From Metapseudomonas boanensis (GTDB lineage: Bacteria; Pseudomonadota; Gammaproteobacteria; Pseudomonadales; Pseudomonadaceae): DNA of 64,000 bases. The notes beneath the pieces are model-generated. The model worked only from the letters and a program-made list of their open reading frames with translations, was not told the origin of the DNA and ran no database searches. Shown here piece after piece: positions 1 to 8,523 of this stretch. A program made the translations under genes and the position numbers. Location of the stretch: the NCBI RefSeq assembly GCF_018704125.1, contig NZ_JAGTIS010000001.1, positions 682,001-746,000 of the forward strand. Reading direction: 5' to 3'. Numbering within the stretch: the stretch's first letter is position 1; each line of letters opens with the position of its first letter.

Positions 1-778
1 CGGCAATTACGGGGTACAGGAATGGCTTACCGCCCAGTTCGGCGCGAACTTCCATGACTTTGCCGGTTCCGTGGTCGTGCATGCCGTTGGTGGCTGGTTG
101 GCATTCGCAGCCGTCGTCCTCCTCGGTCACCGCAATGGTCGCTACCGCGAAGGGCGTCTGGTGGCCTTCGCGCCGTCGAACATCCCGTTTCTCGCGCTAG
201 GCTCCTGGATCCTGATCGTGGGCTGGTTCGGCTTCAATGTGATGAGTGCCCAGACGCTGCAGGGCGTCAGTGGCCTGGTGGCGGTCAACTCGTTGATGGC
301 GATGGTCGGGGGCACGGTGGCGGCCCTGGTGGTGGGGCGCAATGACCCGGGCTTCCTGCACAATGGCCCACTGGCTGGTTTGGTTGCGGTCTGTGCGGGT
401 TCCGACCTGATGCACCCGGTGGGAGCGCTGGTCACGGGCGCAATTGCTGGGGGGTTGTTTGTTTGGGCGTTCACCGCCACTCAGGTGAAGTGGAAGCTTG
501 ACGATGTGCTGGGTGTCTGGCCTTTACATGGCCTGTGCGGTGTTTGGGGCGGCATCGCCTGCGGCATCTTCGGTCAGCAGGCTCTGGGTGGAATTGGCGG
601 AGTAAGCCTGGCCAGCCAGCTTATTGGCACTGCGATGGGAGTGTTGGTGGCGCTGGTAGGCGGCTTTGCCGTATATGGCCTGCTCAAGGCGCTTGTTGGT
701 ATTCGCCTGAGCCAGGAGGAGGAGTACTACGGCGCGGACGTGTCGATCCACAAGATTGGTGCAACGTCTCAGGATTGA
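1..778 (+). CDS. amtB: Ammonium transporter AmtB, C-terminal part (5' end outside window)
   Basis: Inner-membrane ammonium channel of the Amt/Rh family. The reading frame is open from base 2 with no start, so the gene begins before the window; about 258 C-terminal residues are visible. They include the family segment DFAGSVVVHAVGGW near base 58-100, several glycine-rich membrane helices, and a cytoplasmic tail rich in Glu and Tyr. In the family, AmtB is usually co-transcribed with the PII gene glnK, which would lie upstream and cannot be seen. The next gene is convergent (oprD-like, minus strand). The family call is firm; the substrate is inferred from the family. Confidence 0.93.
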   Translation, partial: GNYGVQEWLTAQFGANFHDFAGSVVVHAVGGWLAFAAVVLLGHRNGRYREGRLVAFAPSNIPFLALGSWILIVGWFGFNVMSAQTLQGVSGLVAVNSLMAMVGGTVAALVVGRNDPGFLHNGPLAGLVAVCAGSDLMHPVGALVTGAIAGGLFVWAFTATQVKWKLDDVLGVWPLHGLCGVWGGIACGIFGQQALGGIGGVSLASQLIGTAMGVLVALVGGFAVYGLLKALVGIRLSQEEEYYGADVSIHKIGATSQD

Positions 779-837
779 GGAGGTATGAGGCGAATGCGCG
801 ATCATTGATTCCGTGCTTCGCACCACACTTTAGCCAT

Positions 838-860
838 GAAAAGCCCGCCATACGGCGGGC
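838..860 (-). terminator. Rho-independent terminator of the OprD-type porin gene
   Basis: A perfect 7-bp GC stem (843-849 with 854-860, loop of four bases) is followed on the minus strand by TTTT. It starts 8 bases after the porin stop codon. Confidence 0.75.
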
Positions 861-867
861 GGCAAGT

Positions 868-2139
868 TTACCAGAGCGGCAGCACGTAGCTGACGATCAG
901 GCGGTTTTCATCCAGGTCGTTGCCGAAGTTGGTCGAGCGAACCGTCGCGTTACGCCATTTGAGGCCGAGGTTCTTCATTGGGCCGTCCTGGAACACATAG
1001 GCGATGTCGGTGTTGCGCTCCCATTCCTTGCCTTCCGGCTTGGCGGCGCCGAGGTCGATGTTGTCCCCGGAGAGGTAGCGGGTCATGAAGGTCAGGCCGG
1101 GAATGCCGATGCTGGCGAAGTTGTAGTCGTAGCGGGCCTGCCAGGATTTCTCGTCCTTGTTGGCAAAGTCGCCGATCTGCACGTAGTTCACCAGGAATGG
1201 GTCGGTGCCGTTGATGTAGGCGTATCCGGTGTCGCCGCTCATGCTCTGGTAGCCGAGACCGAAGGCATGGCCACCGAGGGCGTAGGTGAACATGGCGCCG
1301 AAGGCCTTGTTGTCGATGTTGCTGGTGCCTTCGTCGGTGGAGCGCGCGTAGCGCAGATCGCTCTTCAGCGATTGTTTGTCGCCCAGCGGCAGGGTGTGCA
1401 GGACGGTGAAGATGTGCTGCTTGTAGAACTCGTCCAGATTGCCGTAGTTGTAGCCAGTGGCCAGGCTGTCGCTCCACTTGTAGGTGGCGCCGGCGAAGTT
1501 GAATTCATCGCTGGTCTGTCCGCCTCGGACGGTGATGCCCCGGGCCCCGCCGTTGGTGGTGGTCATGTCCTCGTAGTTCGAGGAATCGCGCTGATTGACC
1601 TGCTTGAGCTGGCCGGCATCGACAGTCAGGCCATCGATCTCCATGGAGTTCAGATGACCGCCCTGGAAGGTCTGGGGCAGGAGGCGCGAGTCGTTGTACT
1701 GCACGGTGGGCACTTTGGGCAGCAGGGTGCCGACCTTCAGGACGCTCTTGGAGGCGCGCAGCTTGGCGGTGACGCCGACTTCTCCGTACTCGTCCTGGGC
1801 GCGCTTGGGCGCTTCGTTGTCGCGCTGGAGCAGCCCTGTGCCGGCACGGTCCGGGCTGGAGTCGAGCTTGACGCCGAGCAGGCCTATGGCATCGACGCCT
1901 AAGCCCACGGTGCCCTCGGTGAAGCCGGATTCGTAGCGCAGGAGAAAGCCCTGGGCCCATTCCTCGGCCTTGGACTGGGAGGCGTTGTCCTGACGGAAGT
2001 CGCGGTTGAAGTAGAAGTTGCGCAGTTCCAGGCTCGTTTTGCTGTCCTTGATGAACTCGGCCTGGGCAATGGTCGGAAGGGTGAGGCTGGCCCCAAGCGT
2101 GGCCAGCGCCACGGCTTGGGAGAGCGACGTCTTGCTCAT
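868..2139 (-). CDS. OprD-family outer-membrane porin
   Basis: Predicted 423-residue substrate-selective porin of the OprD/Occ family, which takes up amino acids, aromatic acids or similar small molecules across the outer membrane of pseudomonads. A signal peptide ends near residue 27 (AQA-E), followed by the family start FIKDSK and alternating beta-strand segments. The C-terminus ends in YVLPLW, the aromatic-terminated outer-membrane signature. A GAGGA ribosome site lies 9 bases before the ATG. It stands alone, with a terminator behind it. Which OprD subtype (and so which substrate) cannot be told from sequence reading. Confidence 0.9.
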   Translation of the reverse strand: MSKTSLSQAVALATLGASLTLPTIAQAEFIKDSKTSLELRNFYFNRDFRQDNASQSKAEEWAQGFLLRYESGFTEGTVGLGVDAIGLLGVKLDSSPDRAGTGLLQRDNEAPKRAQDEYGEVGVTAKLRASKSVLKVGTLLPKVPTVQYNDSRLLPQTFQGGHLNSMEIDGLTVDAGQLKQVNQRDSSNYEDMTTTNGGARGITVRGGQTSDEFNFAGATYKWSDSLATGYNYGNLDEFYKQHIFTVLHTLPLGDKQSLKSDLRYARSTDEGTSNIDNKAFGAMFTYALGGHAFGLGYQSMSGDTGYAYINGTDPFLVNYVQIGDFANKDEKSWQARYDYNFASIGIPGLTFMTRYLSGDNIDLGAAKPEGKEWERNTDIAYVFQDGPMKNLGLKWRNATVRSTNFGNDLDENRLIVSYVLPLW

Positions 2140-2243
2140 TCTTATTAGATCCTCGTGGTTGTAGGTCGGTCGGGTCGTCCTGTTACAACGAGGTGACTAA
2201 ATCATTTCGTTTCCCATTTTTCCCTTAGACCATCGTCTGCCAG

Positions 2244-3110
2244 TCACTCAACCCAGTTCGGGTAATAGCCGAGCTTGTCGTGCACTTTCGCATCATGTGC
2301 CGGGACTACGGTCAGCTTGGGTTCGCGTTGCAGCAGCTCATGGACTTTCCGCAGCTGTGCGTGGGTGGCTTCGCGGTCATTGTCGACCATCAGGCGGCTG
2401 AGCCAGAACTTCTCATGGGGGCCGGTGAAGCCTTCCAGGCGCCAGCTGGTATCGCCGCTGAAAAAGAAACGGCGGCCGTCGTCCAGCGTCAGGAACAGGC
2501 CGACCGAGCCAGGCGTATGACCGCTGAGCGGCACCAGCACAAGACTGCGGTCGCCGAACAAGTCGAGGCTCTCTTCAAAGCCCATGAAAGGGGCCGGCAG
2601 GAAAGTGAACGGATGCCACTTCACCGGGTGCGCAAACTGACTGGGCAACACAGCCGGCGGGGCTGAAATCTGGGCAAACTCGATCTCTTCGTAGGGCGCC
2701 CAGATCGGCACTTCCGGGAAGTCCACCAGGGCCGAAGCATGGTCCCAGTGGGCATGGCTGAGCAGGATACGGTCGATGCGGATGCCATTCCGGTCCAGTT
2801 GGTCGCGTGCCGGGCTGACCTGGCCGTATTGCAGCAGGGGTTTGTCCCACCAGGGCATTTCGCTGTCGAACTGTTGGTCTACCTGGCGCCCGAGTCCGGT
2901 ATCGAACAACAAAGTGGCGGCATGGTGCTCGATGAGCACGGCAACATGGTTGGCCGTAGCCTTTTTCGTCCAGCTGCCGCCGGAGACCGTGAAGGCGTCC
3001 AGCGCCTCAGTCTCCGAGGTTTTGACGAGGGCGAAGCGCAAGCCGGCGGCGTCGGCCGCAAGGCTGCAGAGACCGAGGAGGACAAGCATGAGCATGGAAG
3101 ACGGGCGCAT
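2244..3110 (-). CDS. Secreted metallo-beta-lactamase-fold hydrolase
   Basis: 288-residue MBL-fold protein. A signal peptide covers roughly residues 1-22 (AADAA-G), so it is probably periplasmic. The metal-binding HAHWDH motif is at residues 119-124, followed by GHTPGS, SGDTSW and PAHD segments that complete the two-metal site. This layout is typical of the lactonase-like MBL branch (AHL lactonases and relatives), but the substrate is unknown. It is the third gene of a minus-strand operon with a GST and a PNPOx-like protein, 3 bases after the latter. An AAGGA ribosome site supports this start. Confidence 0.85.
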   Translation of the reverse strand: MRPSSMLMLVLLGLCSLAADAAGLRFALVKTSETEALDAFTVSGGSWTKKATANHVAVLIEHHAATLLFDTGLGRQVDQQFDSEMPWWDKPLLQYGQVSPARDQLDRNGIRIDRILLSHAHWDHASALVDFPEVPIWAPYEEIEFAQISAPPAVLPSQFAHPVKWHPFTFLPAPFMGFEESLDLFGDRSLVLVPLSGHTPGSVGLFLTLDDGRRFFFSGDTSWRLEGFTGPHEKFWLSRLMVDNDREATHAQLRKVHELLQREPKLTVVPAHDAKVHDKLGYYPNWVE

Positions 3111-3113
3111 GAG

Positions 3114-4034
3114 TCAGAGTCCTTGTGGCAGGAAAGGTGAGGGCTGTGCGGAGTCGAATGCCAGCGGCAGCCGGCCGCGACGCAGGCGCCAGCGCCCCGG
3201 CCTCAGGGCTATCAGGCGTTCCGCGCCTGGTAGGGTCGGCAGGCCGAGTGATTCGCCTGGCCAGTGAATCGTCGCGTGGGCCTCCACCTGCAACAGGTCG
3301 CCCGTAGTGAAGTCCACCCAGAGCAGGCCGCAACGTGGCTCAAGTAGCAGGTTGCCGAGGGTGTTGAACATCAGGTTGCCGCTGTAGTCGGGTAACCACA
3401 GCTGTCCATCGTTCGACAGCCTGACAAAACCGGCCGGGCCACCGCGGTGGGAGACATCCACTCCGCCGACGAGGGGGTCGCTGTGCTGGCTCGCGATGAA
3501 GAGGGTGTCGCTGCGGCTGACCAGGTCCAGCCAGCGCTGGTCGAGGCCTTTGCCTTGTTCCTTCGGGCCCGACGATCGCTGCTCGGGACGCCATTCGCGC
3601 GCCTGGATGTACTTGGGGCAGTTGCCGAAGGACTGGTGCACGGCGACGGTGAAGCCGCCATCATCATTCTCCACTACCGGACCGTTCATGCGATTGCGGC
3701 GCCGAGTTGGCAGTTCGAGACCGAGCAGGCCAAGCCGGCTATCGGGTTCAAGGTTTCCATCCAGAGGGTCATCAGCTTCAGGGCGGGCGTTGATCCTGAG
3801 CAAGGTGGCTTCAGGCGACCGAACGAATCCTGGCGCGCCCCACAGCACCGAGGCATGGGGCTGGCCGGATTCGTCCACGCTGCCAACCAGCAGCCAGGGC
3901 AGCAGGCCGAAGAATTCTCGGTGTTGTTCCAGCATGTGATCACGTATCACCCGGCTACCGAAATCCTCGACTTTTTCACGTACGCCCGAGCGAGCTTGCA
4001 GGGAATGTTCGCCGGGATGAAATGGGCTATTCAT
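3114..4034 (-). CDS. Pyridoxamine 5'-phosphate oxidase-like flavin-binding protein
   Basis: 306-residue member of the PNPOx-like split-barrel superfamily. The segments DVSHRGGPAGFVR and YSGNLMFNTLGNLL are characteristic of the FMN-binding barrel of this group. It is longer than true PdxH (about 215 residues), so vitamin B6 synthesis is unlikely; the family contains uncharacterised flavin reductase-type enzymes. The ATG at 4034 is preferred over the in-frame one at 4046 because GGAG lies 6 bases before it. It is the middle gene of the gst-PNPOx-MBL operon, whose role may be detoxification (inference). Confidence 0.8.
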   Translation of the reverse strand: MNSPFHPGEHSLQARSGVREKVEDFGSRVIRDHMLEQHREFFGLLPWLLVGSVDESGQPHASVLWGAPGFVRSPEATLLRINARPEADDPLDGNLEPDSRLGLLGLELPTRRRNRMNGPVVENDDGGFTVAVHQSFGNCPKYIQAREWRPEQRSSGPKEQGKGLDQRWLDLVSRSDTLFIASQHSDPLVGGVDVSHRGGPAGFVRLSNDGQLWLPDYSGNLMFNTLGNLLLEPRCGLLWVDFTTGDLLQVEAHATIHWPGESLGLPTLPGAERLIALRPGRWRLRRGRLPLAFDSAQPSPFLPQGL

Positions 4035-4051
4035 GGTGGGCTCCATGCCGC

Positions 4052-4648
4052 TCAGCGGCCGGGTAGCTCAAGGTAGCCAGGCAGGGCGCGAATGCGGGCG
4101 AACCAGGCGTTCAGATGGGCGTAAGGCGTCAGGTCCAGGCCGCCTTCATTGGCCATGGCCAGGTAGGGGTAGACGGCAACGTCTGCAATGCTCGGATGTT
4201 CGCTGCCTACCAACCAAGTCTTACTCTGGAGATGGCTGTCGACCAGTTCCAACACGCGGCGCCCGCGTTCCTGTGCTGCGGCGAGGTCGACTGTCCGGCC
4301 GAACTTCAGGCCAACCCGCGCCAGGGCAGGGCCATGGTGAACTTCGTTTGCGGTAAAACTGAGCCAGTTAGCGATTTGGCCTTGGGTCAGGGCATCCAGC
4401 GGGTACCAGGTTGTATCGGCATAGCGTCGTGCCAAATAGACAAGGATCGCCTGGGAGTCGCCAAGAGATTCGCCATCGTCGACCAGCACCGGCACCTGTC
4501 CACGAGGGTTGAGCGCGAGGAACGGCGGTTGCTTGTGGGCGCCTGCCATCAGGTCGACTGGCAGCAGTTCGCAGGGGCTACCGATCAGGCTAATGAAGAG
4601 TCGGACTTTGTAGCAGTTTCCGGAGAGATGGAAGTCATGGAGCTGCAT
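4052..4648 (-). CDS. Glutathione S-transferase family protein
   Basis: 198-residue cytosolic GST. The N-terminal thioredoxin-like domain (about 1-80) has the GNCYKVRL helix start and the RGQVPVL and ESLGDSQAIL glutathione-binding segments; an all-alpha domain follows. The ATG at 4648 is chosen because AGGGA lies 8 bases upstream and the conserved domain begins immediately. The upstream in-frame extension lacks homology-like features and crosses the palindromic operator at 4690-4703. It is first in a three-gene operon and divergent from a TetR-type regulator. The electrophilic substrate is unknown. Confidence 0.88.
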   Translation of the reverse strand: MQLHDFHLSGNCYKVRLFISLIGSPCELLPVDLMAGAHKQPPFLALNPRGQVPVLVDDGESLGDSQAILVYLARRYADTTWYPLDALTQGQIANWLSFTANEVHHGPALARVGLKFGRTVDLAAAQERGRRVLELVDSHLQSKTWLVGSEHPSIADVAVYPYLAMANEGGLDLTPYAHLNAWFARIRALPGYLELPGR

Positions 4649-4689
4649 GGCGGGTTCCCTGCGTGGTTGTTGTGGATTAGATAATAGAC

Positions 4690-4703
4690 AGACAGATCTG
4701 TCT
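4690..4703. promoter_or_regulatory. Palindromic operator between gst and tetR-type gene
   Basis: AGACAGATCTGTCT is a perfect 14-bp palindrome, with further matching flanks (ATAGAC left, CTAT right). It is centred in the 142-bp divergent intergenic region. The position and symmetry fit the binding site of the neighbouring TetR-family repressor, controlling both directions. Binding by that protein is inference. Confidence 0.65.
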
Positions 4704-4790
4704 ATTTCAAGCAACAATGAACACTTCATGGCCAACCGCTTTGAGCCAAGCGTGGTGGATGCGCATAATGCGCCGGTCAGGAGGCAGCAG

Positions 4791-5348
4791 ATGACATCGA
4801 GCAAACGCGATCAACTGGTCAATACCGCCCTCGAACTCTTCTATCGGGAGGGTTTCCATGCGACCGGGATCGACCGCATCCTGGCTGAATCCGGGGTGGC
4901 GAAAATGACCTTGTACAAGCATTTCAAATCCAAGGACGAGCTGATCCTTGCCGCGCTGGATTCGCGAATGCGACCAGCTGCCGAGCAAATGGCCAAGGCA
5001 CTCGAACGCCTGCCGCCGCGCGACGCCATCCTGCGCGTGTTCGACGGGTTGCATGCATTACTGAACGAGAAAGAGTTCTTCGGCTGCGCCTTCATCAACG
5101 CCGCAGCGGAGTTCCATGAGCGCGACCACCCGATCCACCGTCTTGCTGCCACGCACAAGGCCAACGTGCTGGCGCACTTCCGCACCGCATTGGAGCGCTT
5201 GCAGGCGTCAGATCCCGAGCGGCTAGCCAGGCAAATTCAGTACTTGATGGAAGGAGCGATCAGCATCGCCCATATCCAGGGGCCGGGCAGCCAGGCGATG
5301 GAGGCCAGGGCCGCCGTCGATACCTTGCTGCGCGCCGAGGGGCTCTGA
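4791..5348 (+). CDS. TetR-family transcriptional repressor
   Basis: 185-residue regulator. The N-terminal helix-turn-helix (about residues 8-55) has the family pattern FYREGFHATGIDRIL followed by MTLYKHFKSKDELI. The C-terminal ligand domain has the TetR_C form with CAFINAAAEF and HRLAATHKA. The ATG at 4791 is chosen because AGGAGG sits 5 bases upstream; two earlier in-frame ATGs lack such a site. It faces away from the gst operon across a palindrome, so it probably represses that operon and itself. The inducer is unknown. Confidence 0.88.
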   Translation: MTSSKRDQLVNTALELFYREGFHATGIDRILAESGVAKMTLYKHFKSKDELILAALDSRMRPAAEQMAKALERLPPRDAILRVFDGLHALLNEKEFFGCAFINAAAEFHERDHPIHRLAATHKANVLAHFRTALERLQASDPERLARQIQYLMEGAISIAHIQGPGSQAMEARAAVDTLLRAEGL

Positions 5349-7310
5349 TCAGTCCTGGCCCGCCAGAAGTCTGGACTCACCTGCCTCGATGGCCGCCAGC
5401 GTCCCCGAAATCAGCACTGCATCTCCCACCATCAAGCTCAGGCTGTGCGCCAGCGGAACCTCCTGGCCATCCCGACGCACACCCTGAAGTTCCAGTTCCA
5501 GATCCTCCAGCGCCAGTTCCTCAAGCGTCCGACCGCAAGCGAATGCATCCTCATTGAGGTTGACCGCATGCAACAGGCGCCTCGGTTGCTCGCCGGCATC
5601 GAGGAGGTTGGCCTGGGCGCCATGGTAGTAACCATGTAGAAGCCGATAGCGGTTGCGACGAACTTCATCCAGATGCGTTTTCACCCGGCCGTGGGACAGA
5701 CCCAGTAGAAGCAGGGCGTGGGAGGCGAGCATCAGGCTGGATTCCAGCACTTCGGGGACCACTTCGCTGGCGCCGGCCTGCTGAAGCTCCTCGAGTCGGC
5801 TATCGTCCCGGGTTCGAACCAGAATCGGCAGTGACTCGTGAAGGTGGCGTGCCTGCTCGACGATGCTCAAGGCAGAGTCCGTATCGTTCACGGCCACCAC
5901 CAGCAGCTTGGCGCGTGCGGTACCCACGGCTTCAAGCAGGTCAGCGCGGCGCGAGTCACCGAAGTGCACATTGCTTTCGCCTGCAGTGGCCTCTTGCACC
6001 CTGACCGGATCGTCGTCGAGCGCGACGAAGGGAATTTCCTCACGGCGCAGAATACGTCCGATCGACTGGCCAACCCGGCCGTAGCCGCAGATCACCACAT
6101 GATGCTCGAGGCTGGCGCTACTCGCGGCGACATCATCTACCCGATAATGCTCTCGATTTTTACGCCGCAAGTGGGCTGCCAGACGTGGTGCACTGCGCAG
6201 CAGCAGCGGCGTGATAGCCATGGAGCAAAAGGTCGCGGTCAGCAGGAGGCTACCAATCGAGCCGGCCAGCAGCGAACTCTTTTGCGCCTGGGCCACCAGG
6301 GCGAAGCAGAACTCACCGCCTTGGGCCAGGGCGAGACCTGTACGCCAAGCGCCTTCGAAGTCATCGCCTCGCAGCTTGGCCAGCAGCGCCACCACCGTAC
6401 CCTTGATCGTCAGCAGCAGTAGAGTCAGGCCGAGAATCAGCCAGCCCTCGTCGACGAACTGCCGCAGGTCGATCAGCATGCCGACGCTGACGAAAAAGAG
6501 GCCCAGCAGAATGTCGCGGAATGGTCGGATATCTGCCTCGATCTGATGGCGGTAATGGCTTTCACCGAGCAACATGCCCGCGAGGAAGGCGCCCAAGGCC
6601 ATCGATAGACCCAAAAGGTGGGTGAGCCAGGCGGTCAGCAGCACGATGACCAGTGCCAGCATCACGAAGAGCTCGGCGGAATGGGCCTGAGCGACCTCAT
6701 GGAACAGGCGTGGCAGCAGCCAGCGACTGACAACCAGCAAGCCGGCGAACAACAAGCCGGTCTTGGCCAGCGTGATCGGCAATGCCCAGTACCACGGTTG
6801 CTCGCCCTGGCCGGCGAGGGCGGGCAACATGGTCAGTAGTAGCACGGCTACGAGATCCTGGAAGATCAGCACGCCAATCGCATTCTGGCCGTGAGTCGAG
6901 AACACCTCACCGAGGCTGCTCAGTTCCTTGCCAACGATAGCAGTGGAGGAAAGCGCGAGGCTCGCGCCCAGCATGACAGCCGCAATTGGCCCGAGACCCA
7001 GCCAGAGCATCAGGCCGGCGAGTGGGATGCCACAGCAGATCACCTGCAAACTGCCCAGGCCGAATACCACACGGCGCAAGGCAATCATTCTGGCCAGTGA
7101 GAATTCCAGGCCCAAGGTAAAGAGCAGGAACACCACGCCCATCTCCGCCAGCTGCGGCAGATTCTGATCGTAGTTCACCCAGTTCAGGGCCGAGGGACCC
7201 AGCATCAGGCCAACGCAGAGGTAACCGAGCACCGGTGGCAGGCTCATGCGGCGGAAGAGGGCGATGACCAGCAGCGAAGCCGCCAGGATGATCAGCAGGT
7301 TGGCAGACAA
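5349..7310 (-). CDS. CPA2-family monovalent cation:proton antiporter (KefB/YbaL type)
   Basis: About 653 residues. The N-terminal two thirds are a 12-13 helix Na+/H+ exchanger domain (LPPVLGYLCVGLMLGPSAL near the start; LSSTAIVGKEL; QGGEFCFALV). A TrkA-N nucleotide-binding domain with HVVICGYGRVGQSIGRIL and a C-terminal TrkA-C domain follow. Homologues exchange K+ or Na+ for protons in the inner membrane, gated by NAD(H) or glutathione adducts. I chose a TTG start at 7310 because AAGGGAG lies 8 bases upstream and the protein then begins directly with the first membrane helix. An ATG at 7385 would add 25 unsupported residues. Confidence 0.87.
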   Translation of the reverse strand: MSANLLIILAASLLVIALFRRMSLPPVLGYLCVGLMLGPSALNWVNYDQNLPQLAEMGVVFLLFTLGLEFSLARMIALRRVVFGLGSLQVICCGIPLAGLMLWLGLGPIAAVMLGASLALSSTAIVGKELSSLGEVFSTHGQNAIGVLIFQDLVAVLLLTMLPALAGQGEQPWYWALPITLAKTGLLFAGLLVVSRWLLPRLFHEVAQAHSAELFVMLALVIVLLTAWLTHLLGLSMALGAFLAGMLLGESHYRHQIEADIRPFRDILLGLFFVSVGMLIDLRQFVDEGWLILGLTLLLLTIKGTVVALLAKLRGDDFEGAWRTGLALAQGGEFCFALVAQAQKSSLLAGSIGSLLLTATFCSMAITPLLLRSAPRLAAHLRRKNREHYRVDDVAASSASLEHHVVICGYGRVGQSIGRILRREEIPFVALDDDPVRVQEATAGESNVHFGDSRRADLLEAVGTARAKLLVVAVNDTDSALSIVEQARHLHESLPILVRTRDDSRLEELQQAGASEVVPEVLESSLMLASHALLLLGLSHGRVKTHLDEVRRNRYRLLHGYYHGAQANLLDAGEQPRRLLHAVNLNEDAFACGRTLEELALEDLELELQGVRRDGQEVPLAHSLSLMVGDAVLISGTLAAIEAGESRLLAGQD

Positions 7311-7549
7311 AGCGATAACTCCCTTCGCATCGCGATGGTGGGTTGAGCTATTTATAGTGCCAGCCTGCCAAGGCGTGCGCTGCAAAGGCTTGCGCTAGCG
7401 CAGTAGTGTGGCCATGAATGGGGGGCGTAATACTCTCGACGCGCGGGTTACCCGACCGGCTGTAGCCCCTGCCGGACAAGGCCTCGCAGCGATCCAGATG
7501 GCGCATCGTGCTAGACTTTTCTCCTCGCAGGTCTTCGAGATAGGTTTCC

Positions 7550-7789
7550 ATGCTTCCTGAATGCCAACTCTTCGGCACCCTTGGCTGTCACTTGTGTGAG
7601 GTCGCTGAAGGTGTGCTCATGCCATTCGTAGAGCGTGGCCTGTTGGTTGAGCTGGTGGATATCGCTGAGCGTGAGGAGTGGGTCGACCTATACGGCATGC
7701 GTATCCCGGTGCTGCGTCGTTGCGACAGTGGCGCGGAAATGGGCTGGCCTTTCGATGCTTGCCAGATAGCCGCCTTCCTTTCCAGCTGA
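7550..7789 (+). CDS. Glutaredoxin-like thiol protein (DUF836)
   Basis: 79-residue small thioredoxin-fold protein. It has LFGTLGCHLCEVAE near the N-terminus (CxxC redox pair) and the cis-proline segment MRIPVLRR, as in the glutaredoxin-like DUF836 family. It probably acts as a cytoplasmic thiol-disulfide oxidoreductase, partners unknown. It is divergent from the antiporter and followed by a strong terminator and a tRNA. Confidence 0.85.
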   Translation: MLPECQLFGTLGCHLCEVAEGVLMPFVERGLLVELVDIAEREEWVDLYGMRIPVLRRCDSGAEMGWPFDACQIAAFLSS

Positions 7790-7849
7790 GTAGGTCATTG
7801 ACCAGCTTCCCGAAGGGGAGGGGGCACCATCAAAAATCGCAGGCAATAA

Positions 7850-7875
7850 AAAACCCGCCTTTTAGGCGGGTTTTT
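7850..7875. terminator. Bidirectional rho-independent terminator
   Basis: AAAACCCGCCT and AGGCGGGTTTT form an 11-bp stem with a TTT loop. A-tract on one side and T-tract on the other let it work in both directions: for the glutaredoxin-like gene (+) and for tRNA-Pro (-), whose 3' end is at 7883. Confidence 0.85.
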
Positions 7876-7882
7876 CGGGATT

Positions 7883-7959
7883 TGGTCGGAGCGACTGGAT
7901 TCGAACCAGCGACCTTCTCGTCCCGAACGAGACGCGCTACCAAGCTGCGCTACGCTCCG
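7883..7959 (-). tRNA. tRNA-Pro (anticodon CGG)
   Basis: 77-nt cloverleaf on the minus strand. The acceptor stem CGGAGCG pairs with CGCTCCG, the discriminator is A and CCA is encoded. The D-arm includes AGCTTGGTAGC, the anticodon loop is TTCGGGA (anticodon CGG, reading CCG), and the T-loop is GGTTCGAATCC. Confidence 0.97.
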
Positions 7960-8111
7960 TTGTGTGCCGCGCATTCTACAGAAAACTTTATGGTGTACAA
8001 GGGGTTAGCTGAAATTTTTTTAAGCTGCCGCTTGATGTGGAGCGTTGCAATGTTTCAGCGCGGTCTGGACCGCATGGTTAGCGGGCGGGCGAGGGTGGGA
8101 CGGTTGGGGAG

Positions 8112-8140
8112 GCCCGCCCCTCGGCATGGGCGGGGCGGGC
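8112..8140 (-). terminator. GC-rich hairpin after the small lipoprotein gene
   Basis: A 9-bp perfect stem (8112-8120 with 8132-8140) lies 7 bases downstream of the lipoprotein stop codon on the minus strand. There is no T-tract, so intrinsic termination is uncertain. Confidence 0.4.
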
Positions 8141-8147
8141 TCGAGGG

Positions 8148-8369
8148 TCAGAGTTCCTTGATGGTACGTACCTGATCCTTGTTCACCTTGGCTTGCTTAC
8201 CGTCGAGTTCTTCGAACTCGTAGAAGCCTGTGTCTTCGTCATAGTCGGGTTTGTCCACGGCCTGAAACTCGCGCCCGTCATTCAGGGTGATCACGGTTGG
8301 CGAAGAGCAGCCAGCCAGAGTGAAAAAGCCCAGTGCGAGCAGGAAGGCGGGAACTGTCCGCTGGTTCAT
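8148..8369 (-). CDS. YgdI/YgdR-family small lipoprotein
   Basis: 73-residue predicted lipoprotein. The signal peptide ends in the lipobox LAGC (Cys near residue 20). The mature part is the YgdI/YgdR domain with VITLNDGREFQAVDKPDYDE. The function is unknown; homologues are small SH3-like outer- or inner-membrane lipoproteins. The ATG at 8369 has AAGGAG 8 bases upstream and is preferred over the TTG two codons earlier. It is a single-gene unit between tRNA-Pro and mobA. Confidence 0.85.
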   Translation of the reverse strand: MNQRTVPAFLLALGFFTLAGCSSPTVITLNDGREFQAVDKPDYDEDTGFYEFEELDGKQAKVNKDQVRTIKEL

Positions 8370-8523
8370 CGTCAATCTCCTTGAGGATTACGCTAGGTGT
8401 ACGAGCGTTCTGACGTGAATCTTCCTGGCAAGTTCCGGAAATAATACGGGCTGTATCTGGGCGCGCGTGGAAATGCTTGGCGTGCCGAAGATCCTGTAAG
8501 GACAGCTGTGCCCTGCTGCGCCT

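Noticed and set aside
535-1902. 455-codon open frame across amtB end and the porin gene
   Set aside because: Overlaps amtB in another frame and is antisense to the OprD porin.
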